Source: Modicisalibacter sp049808615
GTDB lineage: Bacteria > Pseudomonadota > Gammaproteobacteria > Pseudomonadales > Halomonadaceae
DNA length: 64,000 nucleotides
Assembly (NCBI RefSeq): GCF_049808615.1
Contig: NZ_JBNCAN010000022.1
Coordinates: 1 to 64,000 of the forward strand
Direction of reading: 5' to 3'
The notes under the pieces: model-generated
What the model was told of the DNA's origin: nothing
The model's input: the letters and a program-made list of their open reading frames with translations, nothing else
Databases searched by the model: none
Shown here: in pieces, positions 55,812 through 64,000 of the stretch
How the letters are laid out: the number at the start of each line of letters is the position of its first letter
Numbering within the stretch: position 1 is the stretch's first letter
Made by a program: the position numbers and the translations under genes

Positions 55812-55900
55812 GACCACGGCGATGATCAACAAATCTTTTGCGTGCGATTGATTTAACAGGTTTTTTCCTGGCACCCGGCGGGAGGTGTCCAGGCTCCCGT

Positions 55901-55963
55901 GGTGTAACGCTCCCGGGCTGTACATGACAGCTGTCACGGCCATGACAGCAAAAGCGTTACACC
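55901..55963. promoter_or_regulatory. Candidate upstream activator sites between acoR-like gene and operon
   Basis: GGTGTAACGC (55901-55910) and GCGTTACACC (55954-55963) are perfect inverted repeats. Between them lies the palindrome TGACAGCTGTCA (55925-55936), and CATGACAG occurs twice. They sit about 90-150 bases upstream of the sigma-54 promoter, the usual place for enhancer sites of an NtrC-family activator. Confidence 0.6.
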
Positions 55964-56084
55964 TGTAACCCTCGACCAAGGGTGAAGCCTTTGCTGATTG
56001 ACTTCACCTAGGAGGGGCATAGGCTGAGGGCAGGATTGCCAAACCGCCGGTTTCCAGCCAGGTGAGCGATTCTCGGAGACAGTG

Positions 56085-58040
56085 ATGGACCTGCGAGCTG
56101 AAAAACGCCAGCATATCGATACCCTCATCCAGATCAGCGAGGGTAAAGAAAACAAGACAGGCTCCTTAAGGGACGTGATCCGTCGCTCCTGGGAGCGTTG
56201 CATGGGCGAATACCGGCTCGACCCCAGTCGACCCCGGCCTGCCAGAGTGGTCACCCATCAGACCCTGCGCGAACATCAGGAGACCGTCGACGAGCTATTG
56301 CATGTCGCGCGCGTCGGCGTCGATCGGCTCTATGCCCAGATCGCTCAGCCCGGCTATGTTCTGCTGCTCACCGATAATCGCGGTATCGCCGTGGAATTTC
56401 GTGGTGAGCGCCAACAGGATCGCGCGCTGCGCAAGGCCGGTCTTTATCTTGGCGCCGACTGGGATGAGCGCTATGCCGGCACTTGCGCCGTGGGGACCTG
56501 TCTCCACGACGCTCAAGCGATTACCTGCCATCAGAGCGAACATTTCGATGCGACCCACATCAGCCTGACCTGTACGGCGGCTCCCATCACCGACCCTCAG
56601 GGCCAGGTGATCGCCGTACTGGACATTTCCGCGCTGCAGTCGCCCCGCTCCCATGACAGCCAGAACTTCGTGCTTCCGCTGGTGAATCTGTATGCGCGAA
56701 TGATCGAAGATGCCTATTTCATGCATCGCTATCGCGATTGTCTGATCCTTCGCTACGACACGGCCCGGGAGTTCGTGCATCTCAATGGCAGGGGGCTCAT
56801 CGCCATCGAGGAAAACGGCAGCATCATCGCCGCCAACGGCAACGGACGTCTCCTGATCGACGCTCATTTACACCGCTGGCCCGCCTGGTCGCCGGGCTGG
56901 TCCCTCTCGATCACCGAAGTGTTCGACGTCGAGATCACCGAGGTACTGGGCATCCTGTCGACAAGCGATGATCATCTCCGGGCCTTGCGCGCTCGCGCCG
57001 GCGACGTCACCTATTTCGCCACCCTGGTCGAACCCCGGCGACGTCGAATAGCCGGCCAGCCATTGCCCACGTCGCCGACGCCGGTCCCGGCACTGGATGT
57101 ACTCGCCACCGACGATCCGGCCATGCACAAGGTGCTCAAGCTCGCCAGGCGCTTGCGCAACGAAGAGGTGAACGTACTCATCACCGGCGAAACCGGCACC
57201 GGCAAGGAGGTGCTGGCCCGCGCCCTGCACGAAAGCGGCAGCCGCGCCAAGGGGCCTTTCATCGCCGTCAACTGTGCCGCCATCCCCGAATCATTGATCG
57301 AGAGTGAATTGTTCGGCTATCTGCCGGGAGCCTTCACCGGCGGTCGTCGCAAGGGCATGCGTGGGCTGATTCAACAGGCCGATGGTGGCACGCTCTTCCT
57401 CGACGAGATTGGTGACATGCCACTCCCCCTGCAGACGCGATTGCTGCGGGTTGTCGCGGAGCGTGAGGTAATGCCACTGGGCGCCGAACGGGCGACCCCG
57501 GTCGACCTGCGCGTGATCACCGCCACCCATCGCGACACGAGCAAACTGGTCGTCGATGGCCATTTACGCGAGGATCTCTATTACCGGATCAATGGCGCCC
57601 ACCTGCGGCTGCCGCCCCTGCGCGAGCGAGCGGATCGCCACTATATAATTCGCAGCGTCTTTGACGCTCTGGTCGCTGAGCGTCAGCAAAGGGTGCGACT
57701 GCGTGCCGATGCCATGAGCGCGCTACTTGCCTATACCTGGCCGGGTAACATCCGACAGTTGAAGAACGCCCTTGCCTTTGCCTTGGCGACCGTCGAGGGT
57801 GACGATATCACCGTCCATGACCTGCCGGAGGAGTGCCTCGGCGATACGCCGCCACCGCCAGTGACACTGATCCAGTCACCCGCTGAATTCCCCGCCGACG
57901 ACAGCCAGGTACTGCACGATCTGTTGCGCCATGCCCGCTGGAACATCAGCCAGGTCGCACGCCGCCTGGGCGTGTCGAGACCCACCGTCTATCGCCGGAT
58001 GCGCCGGCATGGGCTGATTCCTCCCAATCGGCTAAGGTGA
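56085..58040 (+). CDS. acoR: AcoR-like sigma-54-dependent transcriptional activator
   Basis: A 651-residue activator. A GAF-type sensor region (about 60-200) is followed by an AAA+ domain with Walker A GETGTGKE (368-375), GAFTGG (415-420) in place of GAFTGA, Walker B GGTLFLDE (434-441), and a C-terminal Fis-type helix-turn-helix (NISQVARRLGVSRPTVYRRMRRHG). It should activate the divergent monooxygenase operon through its sigma-54 promoter. The effector may be acetaldehyde, acetoin or a substrate of the operon. ATG 56085 has GGAG upstream. The altered loop residue may tune contact with sigma-54. Confidence 0.85.
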   Translation: MDLRAEKRQHIDTLIQISEGKENKTGSLRDVIRRSWERCMGEYRLDPSRPRPARVVTHQTLREHQETVDELLHVARVGVDRLYAQIAQPGYVLLLTDNRGIAVEFRGERQQDRALRKAGLYLGADWDERYAGTCAVGTCLHDAQAITCHQSEHFDATHISLTCTAAPITDPQGQVIAVLDISALQSPRSHDSQNFVLPLVNLYARMIEDAYFMHRYRDCLILRYDTAREFVHLNGRGLIAIEENGSIIAANGNGRLLIDAHLHRWPAWSPGWSLSITEVFDVEITEVLGILSTSDDHLRALRARAGDVTYFATLVEPRRRRIAGQPLPTSPTPVPALDVLATDDPAMHKVLKLARRLRNEEVNVLITGETGTGKEVLARALHESGSRAKGPFIAVNCAAIPESLIESELFGYLPGAFTGGRRKGMRGLIQQADGGTLFLDEIGDMPLPLQTRLLRVVAEREVMPLGAERATPVDLRVITATHRDTSKLVVDGHLREDLYYRINGAHLRLPPLRERADRHYIIRSVFDALVAERQQRVRLRADAMSALLAYTWPGNIRQLKNALAFALATVEGDDITVHDLPEECLGDTPPPPVTLIQSPAEFPADDSQVLHDLLRHARWNISQVARRLGVSRPTVYRRMRRHGLIPPNRLR

Positions 58041-58065
58041 TCGAGAAAACCCGGAGTCGCTGTTG

Positions 58066-58749
58066 ATGCATACCCTGCTGATTGCCGACGATCACCCCCT
58101 GTTTCGCGAGGCCATGGTCAACGCGATCGGTTCGGCATTGCCGGGAAGCAGGATTCTCGAAGCCGGCAGCCTGCAGGAAGCCCTGCAGCGGGCAAAGGCT
58201 CACGAGGAACTCGATCTGCTACTGCTGGATTTGTCACTGCCGGATGCGCAAGGACTCGCCGGTCTGGCCGAGTTGCGCGAACGTCTGCCCTGGCTGCCCG
58301 TGGCGATCATCTCGGCGCAGCAGAGTCGTGCCACGGTGCTGGAGGCCCTGAGCCTGGGGGCGGTGGGCTATATCGGTAAATCGACGCCGCGTCCGGAGCT
58401 GCTGTCGGCGCTGCAACGGATGCTCGAGGGGGACGTGTATCTGCCGCCGGCCATCCTGCGCCGGCCCCAGTCTCCTCCTGAAATCAACGCCGTTTCCGAT
58501 GTCGCACTAGAACAAGCACTGGCACTGCTTACCCACAAGCAGCTTCAGGTGCTCGAACGCATGATTCAGGGGGAATCCAACAAGATGATCGCGCGGCGGC
58601 TCGAGATTGCCGAGACCACGGTCAAGACCCATGTCTCGGCGATCCTGAGAAAGCTCGGGGTCAACAGCCGGGTTCAGGCGATTCTTGTTGCCCGGGAGGT
58701 CGACCTGATCGCTCACCTCGCTCGCCAGCAACGATCAGGCGGCATCTGA
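58066..58749 (+). CDS. LuxR-family response regulator, ErdR/ErbR (AgmR)-like
   Basis: A 227-residue NarL-type regulator: the receiver has ADDHPLFREAM and the phosphoacceptor Asp in LLLLDLSLPDAQGL; the LuxR helix-turn-helix is LLTHKQLQVLERMIQGESNKMIARRLEIAETTVKTHVSAILRKL. It resembles regulators of ethanol/alcohol oxidation in pseudomonads (ErdR, ErbR/AgmR). It follows the AcoR-like gene by 25 bases and converges with the hybrid kinase gene. The partner kinase is probably that neighbour, which is inference. GGAG lies nine bases upstream of the ATG. Confidence 0.82.
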   Translation: MHTLLIADDHPLFREAMVNAIGSALPGSRILEAGSLQEALQRAKAHEELDLLLLDLSLPDAQGLAGLAELRERLPWLPVAIISAQQSRATVLEALSLGAVGYIGKSTPRPELLSALQRMLEGDVYLPPAILRRPQSPPEINAVSDVALEQALALLTHKQLQVLERMIQGESNKMIARRLEIAETTVKTHVSAILRKLGVNSRVQAILVAREVDLIAHLARQQRSGGI

Positions 58750-58758
58750 TTCATCGCC

Positions 58759-60180
58759 CTATGCTTCGCAGAGACGCATCAGCTCCATCTTAAGCCGCAA
58801 GGGTTTCAGCGGTTTGAGCAGGCAGCCATAACCGAGTTCTCGTGCTCGCTGCTTGAGCATGACGTCGTGATTGGCGGTGATCAGGATCACCGGGAGCCCC
58901 GGCCAGCGCCGACGCAGGTTCACGGCCACCGTCAGGCCGTCCGGCTCCGTCTCGTCGAGATGATAGTCAACGATCAACACGTCCGCTCCTGGCGCCTCGG
59001 CGCCCGTTGCCAACGTACGTTCCAGAACTGGCTGGGACGGCGCCACCACCACCTGGCAACCCCATCCGCCGAGGAGTGCCGCCATGCCCTGGCAGATCGC
59101 GGGATCGTTGTCGATCACCCAGATACGCTTGCCGACTAGCCCAGCCATGGCCGGCACTTGCTCCGTCGTGACGGGCCGCGCGGGTGCGGGCGAGAGCTTG
59201 CCATTGGGCACCAGGATCGAAAAAGCCGAGCCATGACCCGGTCGCGACGTCAATTGCACGGGATGCCCTAGCATGGCGGCGATGCGATCGACGATGGCCA
59301 ATCCCAGTCCCAGACCGCGATCCTGAGAAGCCGACGGGGCATTGGCACGCTTGAATTCCTCGAAGATCGTGCCGAGCTGATCCTCGGCGATGCCTGGGCC
59401 GGTGTCGCCCACCAGGATTTCCAGGCCCCCGGGGCGGCGTCGACAGCCCAGCAGGACATGTCCCGACGAGGTGTAGCGGATGGCATTGGTCAGAAAATTG
59501 CGTATCACCCGGGCCAGCAGGGCCAGGTCGGATTCGATGACCGTGGAGCTGGCCACATAGTGCAGCGCCAGCCCGCGAGAGGCGGCGATCTGGCGATACT
59601 CTTCGGCCAGGACATCGAGCAGTTCGCTGACCTCGAAAGGAGCGATATCCGGCTTGAGCACCCCCGCGTCCAGGCGCGAAATATCCACCAGCGTGCCCAG
59701 CAAGGCCTCGACATCCTTCAAGGAGCGCCCGATATGACCGGCTAGAGTCTGAGACGTCTCGGGCATGTCCTGTTCGATCAAGGCGCTGGTGAACAGGCGC
59801 GCGGCATTGAGTGGTTGCAACAGATCGTGACTCACCGCCGCCAGGAACTTGGTCTTCGACAGATTGGCGGCCTCGGCTTCCGCCTTGGCCTCACGCAGGC
59901 GTCGCTCGGTGGCCACGCGCACCGCGATCTCGTCGCGCAGGCGGACGTTGACCTGGCTGAGTTCGTCGAGGGTACGGTGCAGCGCTTCGGTGCGCTCGCG
60001 CACCTGTTCGGCCAGCAACACCGCATGTTCGAAGGCAGCATAGGGGGCGCCACCGGCCACGCCGCTGGATTCCACCCGCTCGATCAGGGCCGCGCAGATC
60101 TTCTTCAGCCGATCGTTTTCTGCCGCCAACTCGCGTTCGCGAGGCCCGCCCTGCTCAGCGGTTTCGTCCATTCCCGACAT
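58759..60180 (-). CDS. nahK: Soluble hybrid histidine kinase, NahK-like
   Basis: A 473-residue cytoplasmic protein: an N-terminal coiled coil (about 20-110) without membrane helices, the phosphoacceptor His118 in AAVSHDLLQPLNAARLF, a kinase ATPase domain with NFLTNAIRYT and DRGLGLGLAIVDRI, and a C-terminal receiver (about 345-473) with the Asp in ADVLIVDYHLDET. In Pseudomonas aeruginosa NahK is a hybrid kinase encoded beside the FIST-domain nitric-oxide sensor NosP. The same pairing occurs here. Its start overlaps the end of the nosP-like gene by about 26 bases (coupling). The shorter N-terminus than classical NahK leaves some doubt. Confidence 0.78.
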   Translation of the reverse strand: MSGMDETAEQGGPRERELAAENDRLKKICAALIERVESSGVAGGAPYAAFEHAVLLAEQVRERTEALHRTLDELSQVNVRLRDEIAVRVATERRLREAKAEAEAANLSKTKFLAAVSHDLLQPLNAARLFTSALIEQDMPETSQTLAGHIGRSLKDVEALLGTLVDISRLDAGVLKPDIAPFEVSELLDVLAEEYRQIAASRGLALHYVASSTVIESDLALLARVIRNFLTNAIRYTSSGHVLLGCRRRPGGLEILVGDTGPGIAEDQLGTIFEEFKRANAPSASQDRGLGLGLAIVDRIAAMLGHPVQLTSRPGHGSAFSILVPNGKLSPAPARPVTTEQVPAMAGLVGKRIWVIDNDPAICQGMAALLGGWGCQVVVAPSQPVLERTLATGAEAPGADVLIVDYHLDETEPDGLTVAVNLRRRWPGLPVILITANHDVMLKQRARELGYGCLLKPLKPLRLKMELMRLCEA

Positions 60181-61354
60181 GCCCAATGACAACCCCGGTG
60201 AAGGTCTGGTTGATATGCATGCCGTGGTGCTGCTCCCCATAGGTATTGAAGCCGATCACTCCACGCTCGCGCAGCAGTCGCGATGCCGCATCGAGTTGCC
60301 CAAGGGCTTCGATCTCCAGCCGACGCAGGAAACAGTCGCAGCCGATGATCAGCTCCGGGGCGCCCAATTTCGCTTCGAGTCGATCAAAGGTGCAAGAAAG
60401 ATCGTCCAGGATCGACACCGGCTGCATGGCGGTCAGCACGATGCCGTTTTCCACCGCGCAGTAGAAGGTCAGGCTGCCATCCTCGTTGACGCGCTGGATG
60501 GAACGCACGTAATGGGACTCGCCGATGCGCACCGCCAGTGGAAAGCGGGCGAACACCTGCTCATCGAGTTCGTCGACCGAACGACCCACCAGGGCCGCAT
60601 ACGCCTCGGCGGCCGGAAGGGCATTCAACTCCACGACCCGGCGGCGTTCCCGGTCCGCCTGGGTCACCACCAGCTTCTCGCTGCGCGGGCGCAGATGATG
60701 GGTGGTGAAGACTTCAAATGGCTGCGGCGTATTGACCACCACCACGACTGCCGCCTGACTGTGAAAGCGCCCCTGGTGGAAGACATGGGTGTGTGCGAGA
60801 CGATTATCGTCCCCCGCAGAGCCACCGAAGCTGGGAATACTGCCCAACGCTGCATCCAGGGTCGCCAACACCTGCTCCTCGCAGCTCGACAGGCCGTCGA
60901 GCAAGGTCAAGGCGAAGCTGTGATCACCGATCGGCGCCAGCGCCTGACGTCGGCAATCCTCGAGCAGTTCTTCCGTGAGGCGTTGGGCACGCAGCAGATC
61001 GAACCCTGTCAGATCCGTGACCAGGGCGCGGGAGATGGCAAAGCGACGACGATCGAACCCGATCGCCACGATGCAGCCACGGCTGTAACCCTGAGGGGTG
61101 ATCTCGCCAGCGGTGGTACAACCGCTGATCGGCACCTCATCGAATGACTGGATCAGGGCGCCGCCAAGCGCCTCCAGGGGATACTCGGCGCTGCAGAAAA
61201 AGAGCACGAAACCGAGTTCGGCATGGCACAAGCCGGCCGCGAGTTCCTCGGCGGCGGCACAGGGATCGCGCCGCTCGCTGTAGACGATACGCAGGGCTGC
61301 ACCCTCCTGGATCGCATCGGATGAGGGAAGATCGGCTATCGACGTATCGAGCAT
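60155..61354 (-). CDS. nosP: FIST-domain sensor protein, NosP-like
   Basis: A 399-residue FIST (N and C) protein: YPLEALGGALIQSFDEVPISGCTTAGEI is the FIST core, and a C-terminal FIST_C part ends near GFNTYGEQHHGMHINQTF. NosP proteins bind heme and nitric oxide and inhibit the adjacent hybrid kinase. The overlap with the kinase gene makes NosP the best name. Many other FIST proteins sense unknown ligands, so heme binding is inferred. Confidence 0.8.
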   Translation of the reverse strand: MLDTSIADLPSSDAIQEGAALRIVYSERRDPCAAAEELAAGLCHAELGFVLFFCSAEYPLEALGGALIQSFDEVPISGCTTAGEITPQGYSRGCIVAIGFDRRRFAISRALVTDLTGFDLLRAQRLTEELLEDCRRQALAPIGDHSFALTLLDGLSSCEEQVLATLDAALGSIPSFGGSAGDDNRLAHTHVFHQGRFHSQAAVVVVVNTPQPFEVFTTHHLRPRSEKLVVTQADRERRRVVELNALPAAEAYAALVGRSVDELDEQVFARFPLAVRIGESHYVRSIQRVNEDGSLTFYCAVENGIVLTAMQPVSILDDLSCTFDRLEAKLGAPELIIGCDCFLRRLEIEALGQLDAASRLLRERGVIGFNTYGEQHHGMHINQTFTGVVIGHVGNGRNR

Positions 61355-61436
61355 GGTGACTGTCGCTGAGAGGGCTTCGCTTCAGTGTATGCCGCGACCT
61401 TTCCCCCCACAACGTCGCCGGGCCGAGCAGCATTGT

Positions 61437-62054
61437 TTATTCGAGAATCACCAGGCGATTGGGCAATTCGTTGCGCTCATGGGTGGCCGGCACCTCGCGC
61501 TTGAGGTGTTCGCCACAGGACTCGATGCAGGTCAGGAACCCTTGCAACGTCTGGCCCTGTCTCACCTGCCGGGTGAAGGTGGCCACGATGGATTGCCAGG
61601 TCTCGTCCTTCAGGCGATTCGAGATACCCCGGTCGACCAGGATCTCCACGTAGCGCTCGGCTTCCGAGACGAAGATGAGCATTCCGGTCTCGCCGCTGGT
61701 GTGATGCAGATTCTGCTCCAGAAACTGCCGCCGGGCCAGATTCGATGCCCGCCAGTGACGTACGCTGCGAGGGATGAGCCGAGTCGTGATCCTGGGCATC
61801 CTGAACAGCAGCCCCAGCAGGATGAACGTGCCCCACTGCACCAGCAGCAACTCCGGGGCGCTCAACCAGCCAGGGAAATAGTTGATGGCGCCGGGTACCA
61901 CCAGCGCCAGAATGCCCGCCCATAAGAGAGGAATGTAGGCATAGTCGTCCGCCTGGGCGGCCAGTACGGTGACCAGTTCGGCATCGGTGTCCTGCTCGAT
62001 GCGGTTGATCGCCTCCGACACCTGGTGCTGTTCGTCTTCACTCAATAAGGCCAT
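61437..62054 (-). CDS. TPM-domain membrane protein
   Basis: A 205-residue protein: a TPM-type fold split around two hydrophobic helices (about 42-85), with SETEGL-like parts replaced by LLSEDEQHQVSEAINRIEQDTDAELVTVLAA at the start and ETGMLIFVSEAERYVEILVDRGI in the middle. TPM proteins occur with LemA and may act in envelope processes; the function is unknown. It lies behind a palindromic repeat after the second TPM gene. Confidence 0.78.
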   Translation of the reverse strand: MALLSEDEQHQVSEAINRIEQDTDAELVTVLAAQADDYAYIPLLWAGILALVVPGAINYFPGWLSAPELLLVQWGTFILLGLLFRMPRITTRLIPRSVRHWRASNLARRQFLEQNLHHTSGETGMLIFVSEAERYVEILVDRGISNRLKDETWQSIVATFTRQVRQGQTLQGFLTCIESCGEHLKREVPATHERNELPNRLVILE

Positions 62055-62077
62055 GATTTTTATACTCTGGAATACTG

Positions 62078-62219
62078 GGAGTTGCTAAATAAATTGCCGA
62101 ACGGCGTAAAGCACAAGGCGCCCGGAGCACAGGCACCGGAGCATATGGGGTATATGTGAGGATGCCACGCACCGCGTAACGCAGTGATTTATTCGTGCAG
62201 GCATTTATTAAGTAACTCC
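62078..62219. repeat. 142-bp palindromic intergenic element inside the TPM/LemA cluster
   Basis: The ends GGAGTTGCTAAATAAAT and ATTTATTAAGTAACTCC are imperfect inverted repeats (about 14 of 16). The interior contains further palindromic parts (for example CATATG and ATATG). It fills nearly the whole gap between two TPM genes of one cluster. It looks like a small MITE- or REP-type repeat. No second copy was found in this window. Confidence 0.6.
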
Positions 62220-62221
62220 GA

Positions 62222-62998
62222 TTACCAGCCACCGGAGGCACCGCCGCCGCCGAAACCACCGCCTCCGCCACCGAAGCCGCCACCGCCGAAACCGCCTCCG
62301 GAACCTCCACGGCCCATGGCGGAACCCAGCAGGGCTCCCGCAAGCAATCCGCGGCCTCTACCCCGACCACGACCGCCTCCACCGCCGCCACGTGCAATGG
62401 CCATGACGATAACGAACATGACGAAGAACCAGATCGAGGCAGGGCCTGCCTGCCTGTCGGTGGCCCCGGAGGTACCGCTTTTCGGCTCCGCCAGGGGATC
62501 GCCGCCCAGTACCTGGATCATCGCCTCAGTGCCCTGAGTAATCCCCTCGGCGTAATCGCCTTGCTTGAAGGCCGGCGTGATGATCTGGTTGATGATGACC
62601 GAAGACTGCGCATCGGTCAGTCGCCCTTCCAGGCCGTAGCCGACCTCGATGCGCACCTTGCGCTCCTCGGGCGCCACGATCAGCAGGGCGCCGTTATCCT
62701 CGCCTTTCTGGCCGATACCCCAGTGGCGGCCCAACTGATAGCCGTAATCTTCGATGGCATAGCCCTGTAAGCTCGGCAAGGTGACCACCACGACCTGCTC
62801 GGTCGTCGCCTGCTCATGGGCCTTGAGCATCTCGGCCAGGCGGGACTCGGTCGGTTGATCGAGCAGCTCAGCCTGATCGACCACCCGCCCGGTCAATTCG
62901 GGAAACGAGGGCTGCTGCGCTTGAGCGCCCAGGGCATGAGTCAGCCACAATAGGCTCAGTAGTGACAGGAGTAGCGGTAGACGCAGATAGGTTCTCAT
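62222..62998 (-). CDS. TPM-domain protein with Gly-rich C-terminus (YgcG-like)
   Basis: A 258-residue secreted/membrane protein: signal peptide (about 1-27), a TPM domain (about 30-165; LTGRVVDQAELLDQPTESRLAEMLKAHE, EVGYGLEGRLTDAQSSVIINQI), a membrane helix (about 185-200), and an extreme Gly-rich tail (GGGGFGGGGASGGW). The family occurs with LemA. Its start codon overlaps the lemA stop (ATGA-type, shared base), so the two are coupled. Confidence 0.85.
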   Translation of the reverse strand: MRTYLRLPLLLSLLSLLWLTHALGAQAQQPSFPELTGRVVDQAELLDQPTESRLAEMLKAHEQATTEQVVVVTLPSLQGYAIEDYGYQLGRHWGIGQKGEDNGALLIVAPEERKVRIEVGYGLEGRLTDAQSSVIINQIITPAFKQGDYAEGITQGTEAMIQVLGGDPLAEPKSGTSGATDRQAGPASIWFFVMFVIVMAIARGGGGGGRGRGRGRGLLAGALLGSAMGRGGSGGGFGGGGFGGGGGGFGGGGASGGW

Positions 62999-63615
62999 CA
63001 GAACTCCACTTGGGGTGCCTGATCCGCATTCTCGGCGGTCGCCTCGAAGTTCTCGCGCAGCGGCATGTCGCTGTAAAGGAGGCTATGCCAGATCCGTCCG
63101 GGAAAGGTGCGAATCTCGGTGTTGTAGCGCTCGACGGCAGTGATGAAATCGCGCCGCGCCACCGCGATGCGATTCTCGGTGCCTTCCAGTTGGGATTGCA
63201 GCGCCAGGAAGTTCTGGTTGGAGCGCAGTTCAGGATAGCGCTCGGACACCGCCATCAAGCGACTCAACGCACTGGTCAACTGCCCCTGGGCCTGCTGGAA
63301 TTGCTTAAGCTTCTCGGGATCGTTCAGCGAATCCGCATCGATCTGGATGGAGGTCGCCTTGGAACGCGCCTCGACCACCGCCGTCAGGGTTTCCTGTTCC
63401 TGCTTGGCAAATCCCTTGACCGTTTCCACTAGATTGGGCACCAGATCCGCCCGACGCTGATATTGGTTCTCGACCTGAGACCAGGCCGATTTCACCTGTT
63501 CATCCAGGCGCGGAATGTCATTTACACCACATCCCGTCACCAGCACCACCATCAGTAGAAGCAGCGTTGAGCGCCAGACGTGTCGGTAAGAAGGCATCAG
63601 CTGTTGCATTGGCAT
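62998..63615 (-). CDS. lemA: LemA-family lipoprotein-like membrane protein
   Basis: A 205-residue LemA protein. The N-terminal hydrophobic segment ends in LVTGCGVND, a lipobox-like Cys, so it may be a lipoprotein. The rest is an all-helical LemA domain with VKSAWSQVENQYQRRADLVPNLVETVKGFA. ATG 63615 is a reasonable start; the frame continues upstream to 63678. It heads a LemA-TPM-TPM cluster whose role is unknown. Confidence 0.85.
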   Translation of the reverse strand: MPMQQLMPSYRHVWRSTLLLLMVVLVTGCGVNDIPRLDEQVKSAWSQVENQYQRRADLVPNLVETVKGFAKQEQETLTAVVEARSKATSIQIDADSLNDPEKLKQFQQAQGQLTSALSRLMAVSERYPELRSNQNFLALQSQLEGTENRIAVARRDFITAVERYNTEIRTFPGRIWHSLLYSDMPLRENFEATAENADQAPQVEF

Positions 63616-63761
63616 AACGGTGTTCGTTCCTGTCGTTACGTAATCAATAGGTAACCAAGGTACAGGTCGGCGCTCCAAGAAGAAAGCGACGGTTTGGCGG
63701 CTCTTGGAGATACGGCTTATAGTGCTTGCGCCATCGTCATCAAATCAACGTGGGAATAGCC

Positions 63762-64000
63762 ATGACTAGGTCATATGTCGGACGGGGTCGGCAGTCAGAA
63801 TACAAAGTCTTCTTTCGCGGCTTGATGATATTGGCCTTGTTGAGTTTTGCTTCTCTTGCCCAGGCAAATTCAGGCATGGAAAAGCCGCGCGTCAGGATTT
63901 TTGCCGCCGCCTCACTGACCGACGCCCTGAACGAAGCGATCGCCCGATATGAGTCACAAAACGACGTGAATATCGTGCCGGTCTATGCATCCTCTTCCAC
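63762..64000 (+). CDS. modA: Molybdate-binding protein ModA, N-terminal part (runs past window end)
   Basis: About 79 codons of a periplasmic molybdate ABC-binding protein: a signal peptide (about 1-37) and the conserved opening RVRIFAAASLTDALNEAIARYE with the Ser-Leu loop that contacts molybdate. GGGA lies seven bases before the ATG. The binding protein delivers molybdate to ModB/ModC. The rest of the gene is outside the window. Confidence 0.8.
   Translation, partial: MTRSYVGRGRQSEYKVFFRGLMILALLSFASLAQANSGMEKPRVRIFAAASLTDALNEAIARYESQNDVNIVPVYASSS

Noticed and set aside
54662..55825. A 387-codon plus-strand frame
   Set aside because: It is the antisense shadow of the flavin monooxygenase gene, which has clear FAD and NADPH motifs.
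62222..62400. Repetitive GC-rich tract that could be taken for a tandem repeat or CRISPR-like array
   Set aside because: It encodes the Gly-rich tail of the TPM-domain protein in frame; spacing and units are irregular.

Overview
The window looks like chromosomal DNA of a moderately halophilic gammaproteobacterium of the Halomonadaceae (Halomonas and relatives). It carries a complete ectoine-degradation gene set (doeA, doeB, doeX, doeC, doeD plus eutB and eutC), an NhaD-type Na+/H+ antiporter, proteobacterial CpxAR/CpxP-like and BaeSR-like stress systems, a NosP/NahK-type nitric-oxide sensing pair, and two palindromic intergenic repeats. Family placement is inferred from gene content only.

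Layout. 1-2.7 kb is a decayed mobile region: the end of an IS3-family element, an integron-type gene cassette (nucleotidyltransferase) with a truncated attC-like end, an IS5-family transposase remnant, a truncated tyrosine integrase and a broken integron integrase. The last two point away from each other, as in a chromosomal integron. 2.8-20.5 kb is the ectoine/hydroxyectoine catabolic region on the minus strand: doeA-doeB-doeX, then a four-gene cluster of unassigned function (nitrilase, ATP-grasp, C45 acyltransferase, large Orn/Lys/Arg-type decarboxylase), the divergent cbpA-cbpM chaperone pair, then doeC, doeD, eutB, nhaD and eutC. DoeA opens ectoine, DoeB deacetylates the product, DoeD transaminates diaminobutyrate, and DoeC oxidises aspartate semialdehyde to aspartate.

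20.7-45.4 kb is mostly housekeeping, transport and sensing: a chemoreceptor with a sigma-28-like promoter, ghrA, yejK, an oxidoreductase/LysR divergent pair, a RES-type toxin-antitoxin pair, a cupin, a LysE exporter, a GNAT enzyme, an MsbA-like exporter, yadGH-like ABC genes, the cpxRA/cpxP locus with a CpxR box in the divergent promoter, an MFS/nucleotide-translocase-like transporter, an aldo-keto reductase, a DJ-1/PfpI protein, lysO, a nitrate-sensor (NIT) chemoreceptor and baeSR. 45.4-51.1 kb has a PAP2 phosphatase, a D,D-carboxypeptidase with a SPOR domain, an HD-GYP protein and a third chemoreceptor.

51.2-61.4 kb looks like one functional block for oxidising a small organic compound through alcohol and aldehyde. 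A flavin monooxygenase, an ExaC-type aldehyde dehydrogenase and an AdhP-type alcohol dehydrogenase form a minus-strand operon with a sigma-54-type promoter and a terminator. Divergent from it is an AcoR-like sigma-54 activator, and palindromic candidate activator sites lie between the two. An ErdR/ErbR-like LuxR response regulator, a hybrid histidine kinase and a FIST-domain sensor follow. 61.4-63.6 kb is a LemA/TPM membrane-protein cluster interrupted by a palindromic repeat. The window ends in the start of a modA-like molybdate-binding protein gene.

All functions are read from the translated sequence and family knowledge; no searches were run.
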